DNA from: Phellopilus nigrolimitatus
Taxonomy: Eukaryota > Basidiomycota > Agaricomycetes > Hymenochaetales > Hymenochaetaceae
Direction of reading: 5' to 3'
NCBI GenBank assembly: GCA_021029095.1
Contig: JAJOHG010000002.1
Span: forward strand, 558,001-622,000
DNA length: 64,000 nucleotides
Shown: piece after piece, positions 10,003-21,562 of the stretch
Position numbering within the stretch: the first letter of the stretch is position 1
How the letters are laid out: every line of letters starts with the position of its first letter
Translations under genes and position numbers: made by a program
Notes under the pieces: generated by a model
The model's input: the letters and a program-made list of their open reading frames with translations, nothing else
The model's database searches: none
What the model was told of the DNA's origin: nothing

Positions 10003-13000
10003 TTATGCACGCGCCGGCGTCTGCCCGCGCTCGAAGGTCCCACCCATCCAGTCCGCGATGTCGTCGATCGCGACGTGCGCGCCGCGCATGAGCGCGCTCA
10101 TCTGGAGGTATCCATGGCTCCAGCCGGGAAAGATTTGCACCGTCACGTCGTCCACCACGTCATCCGCCCCTGCGCCTTCCGCCTGCTCCAACCTGCCGCC
10201 CGTCGCGTCTAGAGCGTCGACGCCGTCAACGGGGGGTGTCGCGAGGCACGCCGCATCCGCGTCCACGTCCTCAGTCCCCGTCCGCATCTTCGCAGCTGCG
10301 CGCTTCGCCGCACGCACGCGCGCCCCGAAGAGCACCGTGTCGTCCACGAGCGGGTCGCGCGCGCCGCACTGGAGGAGCAGCGGCGGGAGCGCCGCGAGCG
10401 CGTCCGCGGGGGCGAACAGCGGGGACAGCCGGTGGTCGCGCTCCACGCCGGGCGCGAAGCGCGGGCCGAGGTACAGCAGGCACATCGCCCACATCTGTTC
10501 GCGTCAGACGGTCAGAGGCCCGAGGGTGGCAGTGGCGATATGCCGAGGTGTTATGGTTATGGTTATGCGATATGGACGAATGAGCATCACAGACGGAGGA
10601 GCCACGCGAGATCAGAGACGGCGCGATGCCATCGACAAAGCCCGCGGCGAGGATGCGATCATGAGCACCCGTTTCCAGATCAGAGAAAGGTGTTTGAGGT
10701 GCGCGTGATTATCAAGGCGAAAGTACAAGGGCAATGTGTAAGAAGATGATCGTCAGCAAAGTGTTATGACGAACCGTCATTTGACGTGATAATAGAAAGG
10801 TAACGGATCATCAGAGGCGCGGATAACGGGACAACGGCAGACGCAGTGCTGCGGGAAACAGAAAAGGGGCAACACGTAGCCACTGATACTCTGATATGTT
10901 GATGGCGTTGGCAACGATGTAGGATTGGAAAAGGCGCGGAGGCAAAGCCTCCATCAACCCCTACAATTGGAATGAGTCTCACCCGCTAGGGAGATCACAT
11001 CGCGGTAAGGAAGTTCCTCGTACAGACGAAGCGCATGCACACATCTCGATTAACAAAGACAACATCGAGACGGAGAGGTGTCGCCGACGCGCCAGATGCA
11101 GAGGGAAACCGAAGTTGATATAGGAAGATAACTCACCATGCTCGGAGTGATGATAGGGTCGTGCATGTACCCCGCTTTGCTCGACATCGTCATGCGCGCT
11201 CCCGCCATCTGCGAGAGCCTCGTCATCACGGAAGGGGTCCGCGTCACGACCGGTTTGAGCGCTTTGCGCATTACTTGCTGTCGCTCGAACAAGCTAGTAT
11301 GCGCTTGTTGGTATACAACGGTCTTGCTCGGCGTCCACTGCTCCGCAGTGCCAGCTTCGTATTCAACGTCTTCGCCATCCATGGAGCCTGTCCCGTTCTT
11401 TTTCTTCTCTTCGGCGAGTGAGCCGAGAATAACCTTTGCGGAGGGAAAGAGCGTGGACGAAGTGGAGAGGGAAGACGAGGCATTGTTCGAGGATTTAGAG
11501 ATGCCAGTAGCGGTGTCCAACGACAATGAAGAAGGCGATGGCGTAGGACTAGAAGGCCATGCCCAGGAAGCGAAACTAAAACTGAGGGCGGCGTACGTGA
11601 GTGCAAGACCAGCGGGACGTGGAATCGAGAGCGTCGATAATGAAGACCCCGGCGCCGAAGCTTCAAGTATCTTGAACATTACGTTCACGGCTATGTTTCC
11701 GCCACTAAATCAAAATCAAATGGTTCAAATTTTATATGAGAAGAGACAACGGTAAGTGTGGATGGAATGAGGAACAATACGCACGCAGAGTCGCCAGAAA
11801 GGATAGCGCTGAATTGAACCCCAGACATTCCGAGTATGCGGCCAGATGACTCTGCAAGAGTACAGTACAAGTCGAAGCCTTCCTCGATGGCATAAGGGTA
11901 CGGGACTATTCAATTAAAATCCAAGGTCATAGAAAGGTCAGCATTCCCTTCTTATTGTAAGGCCAGTTTTCACTAACACTCAGGTGCCTTCCCATAGTCC
12001 ACACTTAACACTGGTCGCCTCAGCCGCTTCGCCCAAGCCCTTAGCCGCTCCTCGTGATGCGTCGGACCCATCGCTACAAAGCCGCCACCTGGGAAGTCTA
12101 ACACGAGCTCCGTCGTCTGTCGGAGCTCTTCCTCACTCCCCGAGAAGAAGAGCCAAGCATCCACTGGGCGTGTGTAAGAGGAATGCTTTGGGCGAGGGAA
12201 AGACACCAGGCGCCGGATGGGTACGGATGGCCGATAGGGCGCAGAAAGGGCGCGGAGATACGGATTCGACGTCTTGTCCCAGGTGACGCGAAGCACTTCA
12301 AGAGTGCACAACTCGCGCAGTCTATGTATCTATGAAAAGAATTGTGTCAATCCAGTAATTCGATCGGGGTAGCAAACTTAATCTTAAACTAACCTTGCTT
12401 TCCGCTTCATCCCCGTTACACAAATAGTAGACAGAGAAAAGCATAGAGCATATATCGCGCAGCCATTTGGGACGTATTGACATCGCAGTAGCGAAACCCG
12501 CGTCCAGACCGGTTACCACCCATGCCGCACGACTATAATCGCGTGCATACTTTTCTAGACGTCAGATAGCGTTCAATACCATCGCGACATCGAAATAGCT
12601 TACGAGCTGGCCAGTGTGGTCCGGAGCTAAACTCAAAGGAGATGCGCGAAACAGGAGAGCAACAGGGTTTAATCCAATTGCTATAGTCGGAACTGGAGGA
12701 AAGAAACACACCGTCGAGGCCGAGTAGTCTGTCAAAGTTTCGGAAAGCATATAGTGCCGAAAACGTCGCAGCTATCAACTGCCAAGGCGCAAACCGTTCT
12801 ATAGCATTGATGGTTTGTGTTGATTGGTCAGAGTGGTCAGTCGTGGAAGCAAACCGCAAACATACGAAGCGCTCTATTAAGAGGCCTTATCCACAAGAAG
12901 CGTGGTCCGCGCCTGCTTGATGAAAGGATGCAATAGAGGGAGAGAAGGAGGACCGCGTATGCCTTGGAACAGGCGAGAGGAGATAGTCGGAGAAAGAGAT

Positions 13001-13328
13001 AAATCTCAGAAAACGAGAAATAAAAATCACAATCCATATCGCACCTCCCTTCGTCTCCAGGAGAAGTTTGGACGACCGGCGACGATATCTAACATCCAGA
13101 ATCACTTGAGAAATGAAGCACGGGTATGTTTGACGACAGCAAGACAGCAGAAGCAGAGCAAGATTCGCGACAGCTTGAGAGTGCTCCAGAACGATGAGTT
13201 GATGATAAGTAAGGTAAAGAGGGCGCAGAACACAGCGAAGTTGCAGAGCAAGGAGACTTAAGGAGGCGACAGTAAAGCAGTAGTGCCAGATGTAACAAGG
13301 CCAACCATAGCACGGCCTCCTTTGACAT
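10003..13328 (-). CDS. Alpha/beta-hydrolase, hormone-sensitive lipase (HSL) type esterase
   Basis: Seven downstream exons close in phase: ~13000-12866 (5' edge uncertain), 12798-12604, 12554-12394, 12329-11978, 11905-11785, 11704-11137 and 10494-10003. HSL-family hallmarks appear in order: an oxyanion loop DFPGGGFVAMGP (HGGGF-like, first His replaced), the nucleophile elbow GDSAGGN assembled across an intron, the acid site ARDPLVDD and the catalytic His in FPGWSHGY. Between nucleophile and acid lies a long Ser/Thr/Pro-rich insertion of about 90 residues. The N-terminal exon (ATG at 13328, hydrophobic MSKEAVLWLALLHLALLLYC) is likely but its splice is unresolved, so membrane anchoring is inference. 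The last intron (11136-10495) is 642 nt, unusually long. The substrate is probably a lipid or short-chain ester, not decidable here. Confidence 0.85.
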
Positions 13329-13756
13329 GTGATTCCCGTCTTAATTTGGCTGATCCCATTGGTCTGAAGTCAAACACAAGCAAACACAAGGACCTATTGT
13401 AAGCTGCGGTGAGAAGATGAGGATGAAAGAGAATAGAAATCTCGAGTATTCTCAGTCGTCTAGTGGGCCAGAGTAAGTCCTGTCATGGATGGAGTGTTCA
13501 AGAAGTCAATCGGGAATATTCGCGTGCTGTCTAATTCTGAAGCAATAGAAAAATCTCCCGATACGGACATGCAATCTCTCATTGAATTCATTCATTCACG
13601 CGTTTTACTCAAACCTGACCCGACATCGTGGAACAAACGCAAGTTACAGCACGTTTGACGGATATTTTAAACTCTTCAAGGGCCTGTCGGAGATTTATGC
13701 AACGAACATGATCGAAAATTACGAACGGAGGCGCAGGTCCGAACGGCCGATGGCGA

Positions 13757-13800
13757 CGTTATCGCTATCATTCCGCGTTTCCCTTCCCCCCTGAAGATAA
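13757..13800. promoter_or_regulatory. Cluster of three GATA-factor sites (HGATAR)
   Basis: CGATAA (minus strand, about 13759-13764), TGATAG (minus, 13765-13770) and AGATAA (plus, 13795-13800) fall within 45 bp, 70-115 bp upstream of the ATG of the allantoin-pathway gene. Fungal allantoin genes are classically controlled by GATA nitrogen regulators (AreA/NIT2/Gat1), so this fits nitrogen-catabolite control. The match is by motif only. Confidence 0.5.
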
Positions 13801-13870
13801 AAAGGTCGGTTCACTCGTAGCCACGGCCCAGGACAAAGCATAGTTCACTTTAAAAAAAGACTCTGCAGAG

Positions 13871-16399
13871 ATGGCGTACAAGAATGTACCATTAGATGCA
13901 TTTGCGCAGACATTTGGCACAGAAACAGGTCAGCATCCAGTGATGCGCCCCCCATTTTGCATCCGAAACATACTAAATGTCCGATCAAAATGAAACCAGA
14001 GATATCGAGCGTTGCTTTAGGTGGACGGATCATCTCTGTTTCCGATGAGTTTTTCGCTGAGGCAAAGAATCTCATCAAAGTTGAGGTGAGTCGCTTCAAG
14101 ACCTCTTCCTGTAGCATGTTTTGAATGGCTTTTTCATTAGCCAGCTCCGAGTCTGAAAGGTCAATTTGGACCCAATGGTGCTCTTTACAGTGGATGGGAG
14201 TCGAGACGTCATAATCCGACGTACGATTGGTGAGTGACCGATTGGATTTACCGTAATGATTAGGTACTCATTTGGCTGTTCTATGTTGCTTGCTGGTGTT
14301 CATCTAATGAACATCTAGGTGTATAATCAAATTCGGCGCTGCTGGACTCGTTTCTGGGTTTGATATTGACACTACGCACTTCAACGGTGAGACTACCGCT
14401 ATGGCATGATGTGAGATACATGGCATGCTGAAGAGGTTTCATACAGGTAATGAGGCGCCCGAAGTCTCTGTTCAAGCTTTACTGGACGTCAATGATGCTC
14501 CACCAGCTGCTGATGATTCACGGGTGAGACTTCTTTTTTTGTCTTGTCTTGCAACCATGTTGATGAGAGGCACATGTAGTGGTCTGAGATTCTCCCGAAA
14601 GTCCCTCTTGGACCCAACTCGCGCCACCTTTTCCAAATCACGAGAAGCGCAAAGGCGTATAATTATGTGAAGTTGAACATGTATCCTGACGGCGGTATTG
14701 TTAGTTCTACGAATGCTTCGCAATCACTTTGACTTTTCTTGTCGTTAATCTCTCTCTTAATTTAGGCTCGGTTCCGTGTATATGGCCTTATCCGTGCTGT
14801 TTTCACTGGAAACATAGACGAAAGCATCGATCTTGCGCATGTTTTCTCTGGTGGTCGAGCTGTCTTCGTGTCCGACCAACACTTCGGTGGCGGGGCGAAT
14901 TTGCTGCTTCCCGGTCGAGGTAGTTTGAATTTATGCATCTCAGAATCTTTGATATTAATTAGATTATTCACAGGAAAAGACATGGGTGATGGCTGGGAGA
15001 CTAAGCGCAGCCGTACAAAGGGCCATAAAGATTGGGTCATTATCAAGCTGTGAGTGTCATGTGGAAGCGGCTGTTGTTGTCGTCTGAAGATTGTTTATCC
15101 AGTGGGGAACCTGGATATCTCGAGAAAACTGAGATTGACACCGCCCATTTCAAGGGCAACTTTCCGGAAAGCTTCGAGCTTCATGCACTCAACTCGCCCG
15201 ACGTGAGCCCACAATCAAAAGTCCACTTTTTGTGATGCCATCCACTGATTTATCTCAACAGGTCATCCCTATCGCGGATGAATCTGCGTGGACATGCATT
15301 CTTCCCCGGACAAAGCTCGGCGCTCATACACAACACTATTTCGACTTGAAGAACGTGCAGGACAAGGTGTATTCGCATGTTCGCATTACGATTTATCCTG
15401 ACGGAGGTATAAAAAGAGTGAGGATCGTCGGAAAGCGTGCAGTGGACTCTGGGAGGATATCTAGCGCAGCAGATGGCGTGGATAAAGGGGAAAAGCATGA
15501 CGACACGGCGATTGAAGACCGTCAGTAAATCTGTTTTGTTTGCTAAATCAATCTTGTTCAAAGAAATACGCGCTCCTCTCTTTTAGAGAATCAGGAAGTT
15601 AATCCTGAAGTAAAAGACTATTCATCAACCATAACAGCGATTCAGCTCTCTAGCGAGTCGTTTGCTCCCTTTGGGCATGTCGTTCAAGCATTTTCAAGCG
15701 TCGAGGCTGCGCCCAGTGGCATAAAGATCACTTCTGCTAACCAAGGATCAGCGTCGAAGTTTCATAAACTTGCGCCGATTGTGTCCTCGTATCCGCCTCT
15801 GCCATCAGGCTCTCCGGCGGCGACACCGGGCCTGTCGGTTTTCCGCTCCTCGCCGGTTGACTTCGACTTTCGACAAGATTACGAAGAGATGGGTTCCGGT
15901 TGGGCTGTGCGTCTGCTCGAACGCCACCCGTACACGAATCAGGCGTTCGTCCCAATGGGTGTCGGGAGCGGAGAAAACCTGAAGGGAAGCGATTCTTTGG
16001 ACAAGCCGGGTCGCGCGTACCTTGTCGTTGTTGCACAGAACGGAAAGGACGATAAACCTGATCTATCGACACTGAAGGCTTTCCTTGCAGGCGCTGGCCA
16101 GTCGGTTGTGTACGCCACTGGAGTTTGGCGTAAGCTTGCACATTATTTAACACAGTCCGCTGAATCCTAATTTGTATTTTTTTTTCTGTCGTCCCTCGTA
16201 GACCATCCAATGGTTGTACTTGAGACCGTGAGTCGCGTAATTCGCGTTGACCTAATTTTCGTCCACTCACGCTGCTGCACAGACAATGGATTTCACTTGC
16301 GTCGAAACACAAATTGGCGACGGCTCCACGGCGGACTGCGAGATTGTTTACCTGGATGAAGCAGGAGGATATCCGAGGGTCAAAATAACCCCCTTCTGA
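13871..16399 (+). CDS. DAL2,3: Bifunctional allantoicase / ureidoglycolate lyase
   Basis: Allantoicase converts allantoate to ureidoglycolate and urea; ureidoglycolate lyase splits ureidoglycolate to glyoxylate and urea. Thirteen exons close in phase: 13871-13928, 14000-14085, 14141-14229, 14319-14386, 14447-14523, 14580-14699, 14766-14919, 14974-15049, 15103-15202, 15262-15520, 15587-16129, 16202-16227 and 16283-16399, giving 590 residues. Residues 1-340 are a complete allantoicase with its two internal repeats; each carries a DTxHFxGN motif ([27 protein letters not shown]) and a YPDGGI motif ([26 protein letters not shown]). A charged linker leads to a ureidoglycolate lyase domain (about 370-590) with FAPFGHV, the FRSSP segment, [16 protein letters not shown] and WHHPMVVLE. 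There is no stop codon between the two halves. It is divergent from the esterase gene. Confidence 0.93.
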
Positions 16400-16769
16400 G
16401 AAAAATGAACGCGTTGAATGGATTGTAAGCCTCTGTACCAGGTTGTTTTGTGGATGCTTAGTAACAAATCTGCGGGGTTGTTTCTTTGGTATATTGGTGA
16501 TGGACTTTTTCTTCCATCACCTTATTGCATTTTGGGCGTGACGGTCATAGGGCTGAGGCTCAGCGATGACACGCCACAGCATCCTAAAAAGGAAGGCGTG
16601 ATCACGAGCGGAGGTCAAATTTGTCACCCAACTTTTTGTCACCCACAGCTCCTAAACTGACTGTGAAGCGACCAGAACGTCGCTATCTTTGCTCTTTCTG
16701 CGACGCCACCACTACACTCATCATTAGGCGTTCGTATATGCTTGCATGGAAATCCAATCTATAGGTCTT
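16400..16769. other. Intergenic, allantoin gene to BRE1
   Basis: 370 bp holding the 3' end of the allantoin gene and the promoter/5' UTR of the next gene. I see no gene and no strong motif. Confidence 0.6.
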
Positions 16770-19700
16770 ATGGCGGAAGATGAGTCCCGTGTCAAACGTC
16801 GCGCGTCCACAGACGAGTGGACATCGAACAAGAAACGCGCGCTGAGCTCGACGGCAGGCTCGCCCATTGCTGCGAACGGTGTTGTAGATGATGTGCATAG
16901 AGGTGCCTCACATAGCGGTTTATCGCCAGATGAGCCTGAGAAGGAGGTCGATCTCGAGGTAGGCAGGCTGAGGTGTACGCCTTACATGTATAATGCAAGG
17001 TTCTCACTTATCATCCATGCTGTCATGTAGCGTTTTCGCAAGGCAGCGATTTTCCGGCGGATGCGACATTATCAGAGGGAATACGGTCGTGCGCACGAGC
17101 GTATACGACATCTTGAAGGTGCATTGAGGCAGGCCAATCTCGATCGCGCGGAGGCCGAATCATGTTGGTCGAGTGTCTGTAGTTTTTTATTGAGTCTTTC
17201 TTTGCAGCATGCTGAACTCGTGGTATCTCATATCATAGACCATGAATACGATACGGATGGTAACACAATTGGAGGTATTATTGGCTGAGACTGGAGGTCA
17301 GTTACAATAATTGGATTGTGGACGTCTCGACTGAACTAATTTACAGACAATCTCAAGACCGTTTTTCCTTCTCGTGTATTTTCTTCCGAAGACTTTAGAA
17401 AGACGAGGAACTCTACAGAGACAAAGGTCCAGGCTGCGGAAAAGGCAATAAATGCCTTCGTGAAGCTCGCTGGAAAGGTCGATCGGCCAAAATACGACGA
17501 GCTATTTTCCGAATATCAGGAGCTACAGCAGTCGGTGAGTTCAGCAGTTACCATCTAACTCACTGGCCGCTGAATGCAGCGTAATGCAGAGCTTGTTCTT
17601 GACCGCGGAAGCTGAACAGACATATGCTCTATTGGAGGACACCCGAAAAGACCGCGACAAGTACCTCGAAGAACTGAGAATTGTGCAAGGGAAAGTCGAC
17701 AGACTGCAGAGCCAAGTTCTTCATCCTGAACTGGATCGTGAACAAAGCTCAAGCGCAGAAGAGGCGACGAAGGTCAATGGCGATGTCAAGATGGAGGGGA
17801 CGGCGGAAGGGAGCGGGATTAAGAAAGAAGATTCGCCGTCTGCAGTGAGTGGTTTGGTTTGGTCAATTGGTGCGAATCTATTGCTCATTCTTGTTCAATT
17901 GGATTCTCAACTGCGCTTGAAGGAAATGCAGCCGCCTGTCAGCGCTGCAAATGAGCCACAAATCTACGGCGACCAGGAGCTGCAAATCCAGATTCAGGAG
18001 CGAGACGACAGGATACTCGCACTGGAAAGGGAAAATGCCTTCTGCCGAGATCAAGTGGTGATGGCAAAAAGCGAAGTATGTTCTTTATCTCAATCATCGA
18101 GGCATTAGTCACTGAACCTGTGAAGATTAACTTACTCCCTGAGGATGTCATCGCGAAAACACCTACCTACCGTGTCCTTCTTGATCACGCCTCTAAAAAA
18201 GAGGCCCAACTGGATGAGGAGAGGCAAGAGTTCATGCGTGCGAAGGATGAAATTCTTATGTTGCAACAGACTCGGACAAGCTGGCAAGAAGAAATTCAAG
18301 TGCGTGTTTTCGATGTATCTAACGTATGGTTTTAATACCTTATTGGCAGGCTGCTGCAACAAAAGAATCCACAGATGCTAAGTTGCTCCTAAAGAAGCGT
18401 GACGACGATTTGAATCGTCTTCGCCAACAAAGAGATCAGCTCGATTCTCAATTAAAGGAGCTGAAGGCGACGCATGATGGCAAGTGGTCATCAATAAACA
18501 AATACAAAGCTCTAGCAGAATCGCGTGGAGTGTGTAATTTATTTTTCGCTTTTAGGCCATCCCTGACCTCGTAATAAAGGAACGTATAGCGCTCCTGTCG
18601 TCCGAAATACAGAGACTCAGAGGCCGACTAGCAGCCGCGGACGGCAACGAAGATCTTCTATCCTTTTTGTGCAATAATGCGGATATCAATACGGATTATG
18701 TCGAGGACATCAAGAAGCGTCTTGAGTGAGTGATTGCATTCTTATTTGAAGCTTCGGTATCTAAATTCCCGCGTCTGCATTGTAGTAAGTCTGAGAGGGA
18801 ACTCAACAGTCTTCGTGTCACTATTCAAGATTCTGACGAAGGCCTGAATGATATTGCAAGTCTACGAGAGGAATTGGACTCTGCTAAGAAGCAGCTTGAG
18901 GCGCAGAAGTCTTCTGACGCAAGTGACTTAACAAAGCAACTTCAAGCAAAAGAGGAAGAACTGCGCGTTATGAAGGTCAAGGAAACGCAAAACACGCAGG
19001 TCAGTGACGACAAGATTGAAGACAGAAACTCTTGGAATAAGATTAAATGGCTTGCTCTGTCAGGAAACGAATGCTCTCTTTGCGGAACTAGACAAGTTGT
19101 CTTTAGCATGGGAGGCTCTTGATAAGCAGCTTCATGCTCAAGTCATCTCGCTGGAGAAATGGGAAGAGGAACGAGAGAAACTTGCAGCTTCGGTAAGCTT
19201 CCTTCCGTTATTCCCTTGGCGGCGACTTTGTTTAGATATACGTCTGAACAGAAAGCACGAGCGGATAACAAGTACTACAAGATGATGAGCGATTTCGATG
19301 CTAAGGATGGAGAGCGGAAACAAGCTCTTCGCAATCTAGAGAAGCAAACAAAGCTCGTCGAGACTTTGCAGAAGTCAGAGAAGGCACTTCAGGCTTTGGC
19401 AGTATGTTATTCGCGTAAAAAATGTTGAGGCTGCCGTTGACGGCTTTTCCTCTCACAGGAATCTCTTGAAAAGGAGCTCGCGACGGACAAGAAAGCATTG
19501 GTGTTTTTCCGATTCCAAGCTGACAAGCTGGAAAAAGACCAGATCGAAGCTCGGAGCCGTTGCGAGGAGGAATCTCGTCGAAACAATGAAGTAAGCATAA
19601 ACTTGTGGGCAATCCACTAGATGTTTACTGACCCGCCTGACTGCAATGAATAGCTTCGAGCCCAAATGCAAAAGCGCGAGCATGACGTCGCCGAGATTAA

Positions 19701-20144
19701 CATCGCAATGCTCAAGCTTAAAGACGAGGTCCGTCGGGCGAAGAAAGAAGCCGAGAAAGCGCAAGAGAAAAGCAAGACATTCAGCATGCCTGCGGCCTCT
19801 GCCTCTGCACGTGAAACTCGGTTGCAAGACGAGATTAATAAGTGCATGGTGGGTCTTGCTCTGTCTTTCTTTTCCGAAGTGGAGCTGATATATGCATATA
19901 CGAATCTAGAGCATTCTGAAATGCTCAACATGCCACAACGCGATGCGCAGTACGGTTATCACGAAATGCATGCACTGTACGTCATCTCTGCTTCCCATAG
20001 TTGGTGTTAATCCCTAACGAACTTGTACGTTTAGCTTTCTGCAAAGCATGCGTCGACGCACGAATATCTCATCGACAACGGAAGTGCCCCGCGTGCAACC
20101 TAGCCTTTGCACAGTCTGACGTACAGACATTGTACTTCCAATAA
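16770..20144 (+). CDS. BRE1: E3 ubiquitin-protein ligase BRE1 (histone H2B)
   Basis: BRE1 with Rad6 monoubiquitinates histone H2B and acts in the nucleus. The gene starts MAEDESRVKRR at 16770 (an in-frame ATG also lies at 16746), with a basic nuclear-localisation-like stretch. First exon 16770-16958; about a dozen more exons encode an almost continuous coiled coil. The C terminus is a canonical C3HC4 RING: KCSTCHNAMRSTVITKCMHS, then FCKACVDARIS and RKCPACNLAF, ending DVQTLYFQ. The CMH-SFC junction crosses the last intron. The RING position at the extreme C terminus and the DVQ.LYF ending are diagnostic of Bre1/RNF20. Most internal exon edges were not fixed by phase. It converges with uS9m, with 220 bp between the stop codons. 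Confidence 0.92.
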
Positions 20145-20364
20145 TGTTCTTCATTTCGTCTTTGCTTGCATTATGAGCTTACTGCGATCACTTCCTTTGC
20201 ATATTTTCTGTACACGTTATTTTTGGTATTTTTATCGTTGTTGCCTACCCGATTCAGAGGCTGCACAGACTGGTGTATTCTAAAGCATGTTATTTCTCCA
20301 TTATGTCGTGAAAAATAGATAGGACAGGACATTGCGACGTAGAGAAAAGGGACTTCGAAAAGGA

Positions 20365-21402
20365 TCAGCGCCTGACCCATCCGTACTGAAATAAAAAAGC
20401 ATGAGAAACTGCCTTCTGACTGTCGATTCAAAATGATACGTACGCCTTTCCTGGCCTTGGCCCTCCCGGTCTTCTTGCGTTCCACCATACGAGGGTCGCG
20501 CCGCAGCAGCTTAGCTATAAAGAATGAGCATTGCAAGCACACAAAAAAAATCGAATTCGCGCACCTCGGCGAAGAATGAGTTCTACGTCGGGAACGTGCG
20601 CCGCCAGTCCCTTTGCAATACCAAGTGCTACAGCTCCCGCCTGACCGGTAACACCTCCGCCTCGGACGAGAGAAAACACGTTGTACGCGCCCAACAATCC
20701 GGCAAGTCTAAATGGCCGTAATATGCGCTCCCTGTCTACGGGAATTTTGAAATACTCGTTCAGCGGCATATTGTTCACGAGTATCTCAGTCGTTGGGGGG
20801 CCCTGGCTTGTTTTCGCTGTGGCAGCATGTTCGGACGATATTACCCACACACGCGCGGAGCTCGTCTTGCGGCGTCCAATCGTATACGCGCGGCCAACTT
20901 CGTCAATGGGGACGGGTTTGCGCACCCCACGGCGGAGATGCTGTTCCTTGTCGGCGCGCTCGAACATATCAAGTACATTATCGAGACCGCGCGCGAGGTC
21001 GTCGTGGCCGGCAGTTTCCGCAATGCGCCGGAAGTCATTAAGCTGATTGAGATGTTCGAGTAAACGGCGGTGGCGCGAGGCGGATAGCTTTGTAGAGAGC
21101 GTCGTCGCAAGCTCATCTTTACTCTTCCAAGCTGAAACCGATTGTGGAAGCGAGCTAAGAGCCATCTTGGGGAGAGGAGATAGCTGGAGGACGCTCAAAG
21201 TTGAGCGTGTGTGCTTAACGGCGCGTTCGAGGGAGGAAAGGTAGTCGTAGAAGGGGGCGCGACCTGTGTAAAACGTCGGGGACTCTGGCGGCTCGGCACG
21301 GACAGCCAGGCGGGATGAGGTGGCAAATGACCGGCCGACGGAGGCTGCAAGATTGAAGGCGGGATAAACTGACGATGCCGCCCGTCGACATGCTAGCGCC
21401 AT
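20365..21402 (-). CDS. MRPS9: Mitochondrial small-subunit ribosomal protein uS9m
   Basis: Component of the mitochondrial 28S/37S ribosomal subunit. Three exons close in phase: 21402-20565, 20514-20444 and a 21-nt terminal exon 20385-20365, giving 309 residues. The N terminus (MALACRRAASSVYPAFNLAA) is Arg/Ser/Ala-rich without acids, like a mitochondrial presequence. The uS9 core starts at GRAYTIGRRKTSSARVWV and includes the Gly-rich GGGVTGQAGAVALGIAKGL loop. The end reads LLRRDPRMVERKKTGRAKAR, then G-YGWVRR, matching the basic uS9 tail that reaches the decoding centre (usually ending in K/R). The tiny last exon is easy for gene finders to miss. Confidence 0.93.
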
Positions 21403-21562
21403 CTGAGCAAGTAACAGCAGTTGCAGTCAATCGTCGGCTTCGACGTTGAGCAGAGAAGAAAAATAAGGGAAATAATATTTGACTTTTTCGTCACATGACA
21501 CAGTGAACTCCGCTTGGAAACGCGAAAGCGCTCTCCGGCACTCGTGTTCGCTGCGCAACGCT
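21403..21562. promoter_or_regulatory. Bidirectional promoter, uS9m / COY1
   Basis: Only 160 bp separate the start codons of the divergent uS9m and COY1 genes, so both promoters must lie in or overlap this space. No TATA box is evident. Confidence 0.6.

Noticed and set aside
12688..12718. 31-nt candidate intron in the esterase gene
   Set aside because: Too short. A 49-nt intron at 12603-12555 with GTAAGC, CTGAC and TAG explains the frame change much better.
12902..13261. Basic 119-codon open frame on the plus strand
   Set aside because: It overlaps the N-terminal exons of the minus-strand esterase and has no motif of its own.
17178..17210. 33-nt candidate intron in BRE1 (GTCTGT to TTTGCAG)
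   Set aside because: It is shorter than any credible fungal intron and a multiple of three, so the frame stays open either way; left as coding.
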